From: an uncultured Clostridia bacterium
GTDB lineage: Bacteria > Bacillota > Clostridia > TANB77 > CAG-465
Direction of reading: 5' to 3'
DNA length: 8,069 nt
Assembly: GCA_947628575.1 (NCBI GenBank)
Contig: CANRAK010000057.1
Span: 1 to 8,069 of the forward strand
Part shown: positions 1 to 5,954 of the stretch, piece after piece
Layout of the letters: every line of letters starts with the position of its first letter
Position numbering within the stretch: position 1 is the first letter of the stretch
Program-made: the position numbers and the translations under genes
Notes under the pieces: model-generated
Told to the model about the DNA's origin: nothing
Databases searched by the model: none
What the model saw: the letters and a program-made list of their open reading frames with translations, nothing else

Positions 1-1043
1 ACAATATTTTGAGCTTCTTCTATCTTTATATGTTCAACATTAGAAAATATTTTACCTATTAAGTTAGTAGGTATTTTTTTTATATCACCACTAAATAATG
101 CTCTACTTATTTCAACAGCTTTTTGGTATTCTTCTTCACCGTGAATATCACGAATTACTTCATGTGCTAATGTTTCTTGAGCAAGTCTTTTTTCAGGTGC
201 TTCGTTATGTCTTTTAATTATATCTTCTATTTCACTTCTAGATAGGAAAGTAAATCTTTTTAGATATGTTTCCATCATAGAGTCTTCTAGATTATATAAG
301 TATTGATATAACTCATAAGAAGAAGTCTTTTCAATATCTAGCCATACAGCATTTCCTTCAGATTTCCCCATTTTCTTACCTTGAGAGTCAGTAGCAAGTG
401 GAATAGAGAAAGCATAAACTTCATCACCTGTTAATTTACGTATTATTTCTATACCAGTTGTTAAGTTACCCCATTGGTCAGAACCACCTATTTGTAGTGT
501 AACACCATAGTTATCATGAAGATACTTAAAGTCTACACCTTGTATTAACATATATGAAAATTCTGCATAAGATATACCAATCTCTAATTGTCTTTTTACA
601 AGCTCTTTATTAATCATATAATTAACATTTATATATTTACCATAATCTCTTAAAAATTCTATATAATTAACATTTTTAAACCAATCATAGTTATTAACAC
701 ATTTAATTTTAAATAGATTTTCAACTTGTGCACTTAATTTAGTATAGTTATTCTCAATAACTTTTACATCAGCCTTTTCTCTTTCACCTGTTCCTCTAGG
801 GTCTCCAACAAGACCAGTTGCTCCACCAACAAGAAGCATAGGTGTATGTCCTGCTTTTTGTAATCTTTTAGCTACTAGGAATGTTGAATAGTGACCAATA
901 TGTAGGCTATCAGCTGTAGGATCAGTACCAAGATAGAAAGTTAAGTGCCCATTATTTAATTTATCTATTAAATCTTCACTACTAATATCTTTAATTAGAC
1001 CTCTCCATTGTAAGTCTTCGTATAATGTCATTTCTTTTTCCAT
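1..1043 (-). CDS. tyrS: Tyrosine--tRNA ligase (TyrS), 3' end beyond window
   Basis: Cytoplasmic class I aminoacyl-tRNA synthetase that charges tRNA-Tyr with tyrosine using ATP. The 347 codons present read from MEKEMTLYEDLQWRGL. The tyrosine-pocket and HIGH region YLGTDPTADSLHIGH is at residues 37-51 with HIGH at 48-51. A GGSDQWGN tyrosine-site segment follows, and the class I KMSKS loop appears as KMGKS at 224-228, a usual TyrS variant. The segment AVEISRALFSGDIK lies near the window edge. Family members are about 400-420 residues, so roughly the last 60, including most of the S4 RNA-binding domain, fall outside. I chose the ATG at 1041-1043 because an AAGGTGG ribosome site (complement of 1051-1057) sits 7 nt upstream; the in-frame ATG at 1047-1049 lies almost against that site. 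The upstream leader is only about 25 nt from the predicted promoter, so no T-box leader fits. Confidence 0.97.
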   Translation of the reverse strand, partial: MEKEMTLYEDLQWRGLIKDISSEDLIDKLNNGHLTFYLGTDPTADSLHIGHYSTFLVAKRLQKAGHTPMLLVGGATGLVGDPRGTGEREKADVKVIENNYTKLSAQVENLFKIKCVNNYDWFKNVNYIEFLRDYGKYINVNYMINKELVKRQLEIGISYAEFSYMLIQGVDFKYLHDNYGVTLQIGGSDQWGNLTTGIEIIRKLTGDEVYAFSIPLATDSQGKKMGKSEGNAVWLDIEKTSSYELYQYLYNLEDSMMETYLKRFTFLSRSEIEDIIKRHNEAPEKRLAQETLAHEVIRDIHGEEEYQKAVEISRALFSGDIKKIPTNLIGKIFSNVEHIKIEEAQNI

Positions 1044-1074
1044 TTTCATCCCACCTTTATTTAATACGCTTTTT

Positions 1075-1103
1075 AGTATACCATATTTAAAATTAAATTT
1101 AAA
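1075..1103 (-). promoter_or_regulatory. Predicted tyrS promoter (extended -10)
   Basis: On the minus strand a TATACT -10 box (complement of 1075-1080) is preceded by TGG, forming an extended TGn -10. A weak TTTAAA -35 lies 18 nt further upstream. The predicted start is near 1068, leaving a leader of about 25 nt before the tyrS ATG. This is assigned by motif only. Confidence 0.55.
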
Positions 1104-1151
1104 GGTAAAAAAGTATAATAAGTCAAATTTTTGCTAAAAAAACTAATCTTC

Positions 1152-1180
1152 TTGCAAAACATATATAAATATAGTAAGAT
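1152..1180 (+). promoter_or_regulatory. Predicted promoter of the yqeG-prepilin peptidase pair
   Basis: TTGCAA (1152-1157), a 17-nt spacer, then TAAGAT (1175-1180) on the plus strand. Transcription would start near 1187, leaving about 19 nt before the ATG at 1206. This arrangement argues against the longer reading frame opening with TTG at 1131, because that start would lie upstream of the transcript. An additional TATAAT at 1114-1119 has no good -35 partner. Confidence 0.5.
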
Positions 1181-1205
1181 ATACTTATACAACGGAGGAT
1201 TTGAT

Positions 1206-1790
1206 ATGGAAAATGTAGGAAAAAAGGAAAATGTAGTCGGTGTAAAAAAAGTAAAAAAGAAGTCTATATTAAAAAACTTTTATCCAGAGTATACTTTTGA
1301 AAAAGTAGAAGATATACCATATGAATTACTAAATAAGCTTGGAATAAAACTTATATTAATGGATATGGATAATACTTTAATTGATTCTAAAGGTAAGTTT
1401 TCAAAAGAGTTAAGAAAATGGATAAAAAATATAAAAGCTAAAGGAATAAAGCTATATATTGTAAGTAACTCTATATCTGAAAAAACAGTAAAAGCTGTTT
1501 CTAAAGCATTAGGTGTAAAGTATTTTTATAAAGCATCTAAGCCTTCAAGAAAGGGCTTTAGAAAAGTTTGTGATAATTTCCCTGAAATAAATAAAAGTGA
1601 AATACTTATGATAGGTGACCAGTTATTTACAGATGTATGGGGTGGAAATAGATTTAATATACGAACTATATTAGTTAGAAGATTAAATAAAAGAGAGATT
1701 TTTATAAGTAGAATTAAAAGACCATTTGAGAGATTAATACTAAATCATTATTATAAAAAAGAGGAAAATAACCAGAAATGTCGAGTATAA
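1206..1790 (+). CDS. yqeG: YqeG-family HAD-IIIA phosphatase
   Basis: A 194-residue soluble HAD-superfamily hydrolase of the YqeG group. The HAD motifs are complete: motif I DMDNTL at residues 53-58 with nucleophile D53 and acid/base D55, motif II around SNS (87-89), a motif III lysine in SKPSRKGF (K112), and motif IV GDQLFTDVWGGN from 137 with D138 and D143. The lysine-rich N-terminus and the YPEYTF segment before motif I are typical of the family. The group is related to the Gep4-type phosphatidylglycerophosphate phosphatases, but the sequence does not fix the substrate. The start is ATG 1206, with GGAGG at 1194-1198 spaced 7 nt; an upstream in-frame TTG at 1131 lacks a ribosome site. The gene overlaps the following prepilin peptidase by 13 nt, indicating one transcript. 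In Bacillus, yqeG usually precedes yqeH and aroE, which do not follow here. Confidence 0.92.
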   Translation: MENVGKKENVVGVKKVKKKSILKNFYPEYTFEKVEDIPYELLNKLGIKLILMDMDNTLIDSKGKFSKELRKWIKNIKAKGIKLYIVSNSISEKTVKAVSKALGVKYFYKASKPSRKGFRKVCDNFPEINKSEILMIGDQLFTDVWGGNRFNIRTILVRRLNKREIFISRIKRPFERLILNHYYKKEENNQKCRV

Positions 1791-2497
1791 TTTTAAATTT
1801 TATTTTATCAATAGTATGTGGTATTGTATTATCTAATTTTATATATTTAGCAAATAAAAAAGGTGGAAATGATTTTACAGTAAAAGAGTATTTTAAAAAA
1901 TTTAATATAAAGCATACTGAACTGCAGTATGTAATTGTATTTATTATAATATTTCAGATTTTATCTAACTTTAATTCGTTATCTAAAATGCTAATATATT
2001 ATCCGTTAACTTTCGCTTTAATACTAGCATTTATAATGGATATAAAGTATATGATAATACCTGACACTTCAAATATTATAATACTTGCTAGTGGCGTAAT
2101 AAATATTATATTTAACTTTTCTAAAGAGGTAGCTCTTAGCAGTATATTAGGCCTTTTAGTAGGTGGATTATTCTTTTATATTGTAAATATTGTGTTTGCT
2201 AAACTTACTGGAAAGATAGGCTTTGGCTTTGGAGATATTAAGATACTTGCTACAGTAGGACTACTTTTTGGCCTTAAAACTATAGTAGTTATAATGATTA
2301 TGAGTATAATAATATCTGCATTATTTAGTATAGCTTTTTTAATATATAATAAAATTATAAAAAGAAAAGAAGAATATTTGCCATTTGGTCCATTTATTGT
2401 AATAAGTACAATAATAGTATGTATAATTCCAGCCACAACTATTGTACAAACATATTTTAATTTAATAGATAAAATAATAGAAAAAATAGGTGGATAA
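1778..2497 (+). CDS. Type A24 prepilin peptidase (lacks methyltransferase domain)
   Basis: A 239-residue, very hydrophobic polytopic membrane protein of the TadV/PilD/ComC aspartyl protease family, which cleaves leader peptides of type IV pilin-like proteins at the cytoplasmic face. The two catalytic aspartates are visible: D88 in MDIKYMIIPD and D153 in the GxGD motif (GFGFGDIK, 148-155). The YLPFGPFI segment at 200-207 is a typical C-terminal family feature. Hydrophobic stretches lie near residues 3-24, 50-66, 71-87, 97-113, 118-140, 155-188 and 204-225. The N-terminal part carries one cysteine (C14) and not the paired CxxC motifs of the bifunctional PilD methyltransferase domain, so N-methylation is not predicted from this chain. 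The start overlaps the yqeG end by 13 nt; an AGAGGA site at 1760-1765 lies 12 nt before the ATG, a long spacing that suggests coupling. No pilin gene is present here, so the substrate is unknown. Confidence 0.88.
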   Translation: MSSIILNFILSIVCGIVLSNFIYLANKKGGNDFTVKEYFKKFNIKHTELQYVIVFIIIFQILSNFNSLSKMLIYYPLTFALILAFIMDIKYMIIPDTSNIIILASGVINIIFNFSKEVALSSILGLLVGGLFFYIVNIVFAKLTGKIGFGFGDIKILATVGLLFGLKTIVVIMIMSIIISALFSIAFLIYNKIIKRKEEYLPFGPFIVISTIIVCIIPATTIVQTYFNLIDKIIEKIGG

Positions 2498-2500
2498 TTT

Positions 2501-2534
2501 AAGTAGTAATATGAAAATATTACTACTTTCTTTA
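2501..2534 (+). terminator. Intrinsic terminator after prepilin peptidase gene
   Basis: A perfect 12-bp stem (AAGTAGTAATAT at 2501-2512 with its complement at 2517-2528) closes a GAAA tetraloop and is followed by TCTTTAA. It starts 3 nt past the stop codon. The stem is AT-rich and the U-tract interrupted, so it may be of moderate strength. Confidence 0.75.
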
Positions 2535-2555
2535 ATACATAATTACATAATAATA

Positions 2556-2584
2556 TTTACTTTTTTATACAATTAGTGTATAAT
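2556..2584 (+). promoter_or_regulatory. Predicted promoter of the Nfo-like/U32 operon
   Basis: TTTACT (2556-2561), 17-nt spacer, TATAAT (2579-2584, perfect -10). The predicted start near 2591 falls immediately before the AGGTGA ribosome site at 2592-2597, so the leader would be only about 10 nt. Confidence 0.65.
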
Positions 2585-2600
2585 CATATCTAGGTGATTT

Positions 2601-3464
2601 ATGTTGAAATTTGGAGTAGCAGGTGGGCCAGAGGCTTTCTATATAGAAAATAAGCATTCGTATCAGATGCCAAGCTATTTAAATAAAATAGGACTTGATG
2701 CTTATGAATATCAATGCTCAAGAAGTGTTAAGGTATCAGACGATATAATTAATAAAATACGAGAGGAAGCTAGTAAATATAATGTACAATTAAGTGTACA
2801 CGCACCATATTATATCTCTTTATCTACTCAAGATGAAGAAAAGCAAATAAACACAATCAAATATATCACAGATACTATGATTGTAGCCAAGAAAATGGGT
2901 GCAGATAGAATAGTTGTACATGCTGGTGCGTTACTTGGTCTTGATAGAGAGTATGCAGTAGAAAGTGCATGTAAATTGCTAAAAAGAGCATTAGATGAGG
3001 CAGATAAGTTAGGAGTAACTGGCGTAACTGTATGCCCTGAAACTATGGGAAAAATAAATCAGCTAGGAGACAGCAAAGAAATAATACAAATGTGTAAAGT
3101 AGATAAAAGACTAATACCGACAATAGATTTTGGTCATTTATACTCAAGAAGTATTGGAAAGCTCAACTCATATAGCCTATGGAAGCAAGAATTACAGATG
3201 TATATAGATGAGCTTGGATATGAGAGAATGAAGAATTTCCATGCACACTTTTCACACATGATATATACAGAAAAAGGTGGAGAAAAATGTCATGTTAAAT
3301 TTGAAGATGAAGGATATGGACCAGATTTTTCACAAGTGTGTAGAGCAATACTAGATTTAAAACTAGAACCAAGAATTATTTGTGAATCTGCAGGAACACA
3401 AGATGTAGATGCTAAAATAATGAAGAAAATATATTTAGAAATGAAGGGAAAAAATAATGAGTAA
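2601..3464 (+). CDS. Endonuclease IV-like TIM-barrel protein (AP endonuclease 2 family)
   Basis: A 287-residue soluble protein with the metal-binding pattern of the AP_endonuc_2 / Nfo TIM-barrel family. Likely ligands are H67 in SVHAPYYISLS, H107 in VVHAGA, E147 in CPETMG, D176 and H179 in TIDFGHL, H216 in NFHAHFSH, H231 in EKCHVKF, and E262 in ICES. These align almost residue for residue with the E. coli Nfo ligands (H69, H109, E145, D179, H182, H216, H231, E261), but the position of Nfo D229 is K229 here. The HFSHMIYTEKGG segment and the YGPDF motif replace the Nfo HLND and DRHxHIGxG motifs. It therefore belongs to a divergent Nfo-like clade, and AP-endonuclease activity is not assured; a sugar isomerase-like or other metal-dependent role is possible. 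AGGTGA is only 3 nt before the ATG, so the in-frame TTG at 2604 is an alternative start. The stop overlaps the U32 gene by 8 nt. Confidence 0.85.
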   Translation: MLKFGVAGGPEAFYIENKHSYQMPSYLNKIGLDAYEYQCSRSVKVSDDIINKIREEASKYNVQLSVHAPYYISLSTQDEEKQINTIKYITDTMIVAKKMGADRIVVHAGALLGLDREYAVESACKLLKRALDEADKLGVTGVTVCPETMGKINQLGDSKEIIQMCKVDKRLIPTIDFGHLYSRSIGKLNSYSLWKQELQMYIDELGYERMKNFHAHFSHMIYTEKGGEKCHVKFEDEGYGPDFSQVCRAILDLKLEPRIICESAGTQDVDAKIMKKIYLEMKGKNNE

Positions 3465-4704
3465 AGTAGAACTATTAGCTCCAGCAGGGAGCTTAGAAAA
3501 AGCAAAAATTGCATTTATGTACGGAGCAGATGCTGTATATGCAGGTACAGCTAAGCTATCTTTAAGATCAAGAGCAGAGTTAAATGATGACTCACTAGAA
3601 GAGACTATAAAGTATGCTCATAGTATAGGCAAGAAAGTATATGTTGCTTTAAATATATATGCAAATGACACAGATTATGAAGAAATTAAAAACCAAATAA
3701 AAATAATAAAGCAATGTAAAGCTGATGCTATAATAGCAAGTGATCCTGGCGTTATAATGATGATTAAAGAAATAGCTCCAGAAATAGATATTCATATTAG
3801 TACACAAGCTAATACAGTAAGCCTACATTCAGCAATGTTTTGGAGAGATTTTGGTGCAAAAAGAGTTATACTTTCAAGAGAGTTAAGCAAAGAACGTATA
3901 GAGTATATAATGAAAAATAAGCCTAAAGACTTAGAAGTAGAGATGTTTATTCATGGTGCTATATGTTATGCTTATTCTGGAAGATGCTATTTAAGTAAAT
4001 ATCTTGCAAATAGATGTGCTAACCAAGGTGATTGTGCACAACCATGTAGATGGCAATATAAGATAACAGCACAAGAGGTTAATAATCCAGATAGTATAAT
4101 TAATATAGATTATGATGAAAAAGGTACATATTTATTTTCTTCTAAAGATATGTGCTTAATAAAAGAGATACCAACAATTATTGAAATGGGAGTAGATAGC
4201 TTAAAAATAGAAGGCAGATTAAAGACAGACTATTACTTAGCAACTGTAGTAAGAGCATATAGAAATGCAATAGATGATTATGAAAAATTAAAAGAGCAAG
4301 GAAAAGAAAATGAATATGATTATACTAAATATTTAAGTGAACTAGAAAAAGTTAAGACTAGAGGACTTTCTGAGTTTTATTTTACAGATGATAAAAATCA
4401 AGATATACATGATTTTGATGGTAAAAGTGAAAATTTAGAATATGAATATGGCGCAAGAATAGTAGAAAAACAAGATAATGATATTTATATAGCAGAAATT
4501 AAAAATAAATTATCTTTAGGAGATAATTTAGAAATACTATTACCAGATACAATTGAAGAATGTAAATTTAAAATTGAAGAATTATATGATATTAAAACAG
4601 GAGAAAAAATAGATACAATTAATCCTGGAATAAAAGGACAACAAGTAAAAATAAAAATACCATATAATTTAGTGCCAGGAACAGTAATAAGAAGAAAAAG
4701 ATAA
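3457..4704 (+). CDS. U32 family protein, probable tRNA/rRNA hydroxylation factor (TrhP/RlhA-like)
   Basis: A 415-residue U32 'peptidase' family protein. The signature EMFIHGAICYAYSGRCYLS spans residues 162-180, followed by ANRCANQGDCAQPCRW. Cysteines at 170, 177, 193 and 233 match the four [4Fe-4S] ligands known in UbiU (169, 176, 193, 232); C187 and C197 are extra. The N-terminal LLAPAGSLEKAKIAFMYGADAVYAG segment is typical, and the last ~85 residues match the U32 C-terminal domain. Characterised members do not act as plain proteases but take part in hydroxylation: TrhP (YegQ; YrrN/YrrO in Bacillus) at tRNA U34, RlhA on 23S rRNA, UbiU/V on ubiquinone. Length and the C-terminal domain favour a TrhP-like role, but paralogues cannot be separated by eye. 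AAGGGA at 3444-3449 is 7 nt before the ATG, which lies inside the end of the upstream gene. The two genes form one operon. Confidence 0.93.
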   Translation: MSKVELLAPAGSLEKAKIAFMYGADAVYAGTAKLSLRSRAELNDDSLEETIKYAHSIGKKVYVALNIYANDTDYEEIKNQIKIIKQCKADAIIASDPGVIMMIKEIAPEIDIHISTQANTVSLHSAMFWRDFGAKRVILSRELSKERIEYIMKNKPKDLEVEMFIHGAICYAYSGRCYLSKYLANRCANQGDCAQPCRWQYKITAQEVNNPDSIINIDYDEKGTYLFSSKDMCLIKEIPTIIEMGVDSLKIEGRLKTDYYLATVVRAYRNAIDDYEKLKEQGKENEYDYTKYLSELEKVKTRGLSEFYFTDDKNQDIHDFDGKSENLEYEYGARIVEKQDNDIYIAEIKNKLSLGDNLEILLPDTIEECKFKIEELYDIKTGEKIDTINPGIKGQQVKIKIPYNLVPGTVIRRKR

Positions 4705-4709
4705 TAATA

Positions 4710-4735
4710 TAAAGCAGTGATTAGTCACTGCTTTA
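4710..4735. terminator. Bidirectional terminator between converging genes
   Basis: An 11-bp perfect stem (TAAAGCAGTGA at 4710-4720, complement at 4725-4735) with a TTAG loop lies 5 nt past the U32 stop. Its right arm overlaps the stop codon of the converging CorC-like gene. Both arms end in A/T-rich runs, so it can serve both strands. Confidence 0.8.
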
Positions 4736-5755
4736 ATTATATTCATCATATATATTTCCTAGAATTTCTTCTATTGCATCTTCTAAAGTAATAAGTCCTA
4801 CAGTTCTATGTTCGTCTTTTACAATAGCCATAGGCTGTCTTTCTTTTTGCATTACTCTAAATACATCATCTACTTTATCGTCAGCATTTACAAAAAATGC
4901 AGGATGTAGAAGTTTACTTATATTAAATTTTGATTCTTTAGAGTATTGAAGAATTAAGTCTTTTATTACAAGAACACCAACTACATTATCTAATTTATCT
5001 TTATATACAGGTATTCTAGAGTACTTACAAGTTCGTATTATATTAAGTAATGCTTTATCACTAATATATGTATCAACTGCTATCATTTTTTCTCTTACTG
5101 TCATAACTTTTGATGCAGGAGTATCATCAAATTTAAAAATATTAAGTATTATATTTCTTTCTACATCATCAATAATTCCATCTTCTTTACCTTTAGATAT
5201 AATGGAAATAATCTGTTTTTCAGTAAGTTTATCTTCAGTTTCAGTTTTTATCCTAAATAGTTTACATACTAGATTTGTTGAAGCAGTAAGTAGCAATACA
5301 AAAGGATAGAATAAAAATTCTAATATATATACTATATTTACAACTAGGTATGCCACTTTTTCAGGATAAGCTAGTGCAATTTTTTTAGGAACTAGTTCAC
5401 CTAAGACTAAAGTAAAATATGAAAGAATTAGAGTAACTAGAATTATCATAACAGGCTCAAGGACTGATACAGATATATTGACAAATGGAGCAATAATTTC
5501 CACAATTTCTTCTGCAAAAGTCTCTGCAGCAAAGGCACTAGATAAAAATCCTGCTAAAGTTATACAAATCTGTATAGTTGCAAGGAAACTACTTGAATTT
5601 TCTAATAATTTCTTTATTCTACTAGCTTTTTTATTTCCCTTTGCAACATTATCTTGTAAATCAAATTTGTTTAATGAAACAAAAGCCATTTCACTAGCAG
5701 AAAATAATCCGTTTAATATTATTAATATAAAAACTACTAATAAATTTACAAACAT
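4733..5755 (-). CDS. CNNM/CorC-type membrane protein with CBS domains, no CorC_HlyC domain
   Basis: A 340-residue integral membrane protein of the 'hemolysin C/CorC' family, thought to take part in divalent cation (Mg2+/Co2+) transport. Residues 1-170 form a DUF21/CNNM transmembrane domain, with SASEMAFVSL at 19-28 and GELVPKKIALAYPEK at 119-133. Hydrophobic spans are near 3-20, 58-76, 98-118 and 135-165. A CBS pair follows: CBS1 around 217-270 (VMTVREKM...YSRIPVYKD...GVLVIKDL) and CBS2 around 283-330 (HPAFFVNAD...GLITLEDAIEEILG). The chain stops at GNIYDEYN, where longer relatives (about 430 residues) continue into the CorC_HlyC domain, which is absent. The stop lies in a good terminator and I see no coding continuation, so it looks naturally short. 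I start at ATG 5753-5755, since the predicted promoter and the AGGG site at 5767-5770 lie upstream; earlier ATGs at 5773 and 5806 fall in or before the promoter. Confidence 0.9.
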   Translation of the reverse strand: MFVNLLVVFILIILNGLFSASEMAFVSLNKFDLQDNVAKGNKKASRIKKLLENSSSFLATIQICITLAGFLSSAFAAETFAEEIVEIIAPFVNISVSVLEPVMIILVTLILSYFTLVLGELVPKKIALAYPEKVAYLVVNIVYILEFLFYPFVLLLTASTNLVCKLFRIKTETEDKLTEKQIISIISKGKEDGIIDDVERNIILNIFKFDDTPASKVMTVREKMIAVDTYISDKALLNIIRTCKYSRIPVYKDKLDNVVGVLVIKDLILQYSKESKFNISKLLHPAFFVNADDKVDDVFRVMQKERQPMAIVKDEHRTVGLITLEDAIEEILGNIYDEYN

Positions 5756-5777
5756 AATATCAACATCCCTCATAAAT

Positions 5778-5806
5778 ATCATATCATATATTAAAATAAA
5801 GTACAA
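5778..5806 (-). promoter_or_regulatory. Predicted promoter of the CNNM/CorC-like gene
   Basis: On the minus strand TTGTAC (complement of 5801-5806), 17-nt spacer, TATGAT (complement of 5778-5783). The start would be near 5771, just before the AGGG ribosome site, leaving about 16 nt to the ATG at 5755. It sets the upstream limit for the CDS start. Confidence 0.65.
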
Positions 5807-5842
5807 TAAAAATTAAAAATTACATAAAATGTGATATTTTAG

Positions 5843-5871
5843 TTGCTTTTTTACAATACTTATAGTATAAT
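5843..5871 (+). promoter_or_regulatory. Promoter-like element with no downstream protein gene
   Basis: A perfect TATAAT at 5866-5871 on the plus strand, 17 nt after TTGCTT (5843-5848), a weak -35. A start near 5878 is implied. Downstream, before the hairpin at 5921, there is no ORF. Isolated TATAAT matches are common in DNA this AT-rich, so this is tentative. Confidence 0.4.
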
Positions 5872-5877
5872 AGTAGT

Positions 5878-5954
5878 GTAATAAAGACATAAATAAAAAA
5901 ATTAATAAACAACCTCTACGAAAAGATGCACTAAAAAAGTGCATCTTTTATTTT
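5878..5954 (+). ncRNA. Candidate small RNA between corC-like and M23 genes
   Basis: The stretch between the promoter-like element and the U-tract of the next hairpin would give a plus-strand transcript of about 75 nt. It has an A-rich, mostly unstructured 5' half, a short pyrimidine-rich AACCTCT at 5911-5917 complementary to a Shine-Dalgarno AGAGG, and a terminal 12-bp hairpin with U-tract. The only ATG lies inside the hairpin, so it is not a small protein gene. This matches the plan of C-rich-seed regulatory RNAs in Gram-positive bacteria, but no known RNA family is recognised. The simpler reading is that the hairpin just ends the minus-strand operon. Confidence 0.3.
5921..5954. terminator. 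Strong intrinsic terminator, best oriented on plus strand
   Basis: A perfect 12-bp stem (AAAAGATGCACT at 5921-5932, complement at 5938-5949) closes an A5 loop. On the plus strand the arm runs into TTTTATTTTT, a proper U-tract. On the minus strand it begins 5 nt past the M23 stop codon and ends in only four U before CG. It probably ends the minus-strand operon and may also end a plus-strand transcript. Confidence 0.8.

Noticed and set aside
1131..1205. N-terminal extension of the YqeG protein starting from TTG at 1131
   Set aside because: There is no ribosome site before it, and the predicted promoter (1152-1180) lies inside it, whereas ATG 1206 has GGAGG at ideal spacing.
2176..2436. Minus-strand open frame of 86 codons opposite the prepilin peptidase
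   Set aside because: It is opposite strongly conserved catalytic codons, has low-complexity Ile-rich translation and no ribosome site; it is a shadow of the real gene.
3290..3514. Minus-strand open frame of 74 codons across the Nfo-like/U32 junction
   Set aside because: It lies opposite two well-supported overlapping genes and shows no family features or start signals.
5756..5806. Longer N-terminus of the CNNM/CorC-like protein from ATG at 5806 or 5773
   Set aside because: These starts lie in or before the predicted promoter (5778-5806) and lack a ribosome site; the conserved membrane domain begins at the ATG at 5755.
5478..5816. Plus-strand open frame of 112 codons opposite the corC-like gene start
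   Set aside because: It is antisense to the conserved DUF21 domain and the corC promoter; its translation shows no domain and it has no ribosome site.
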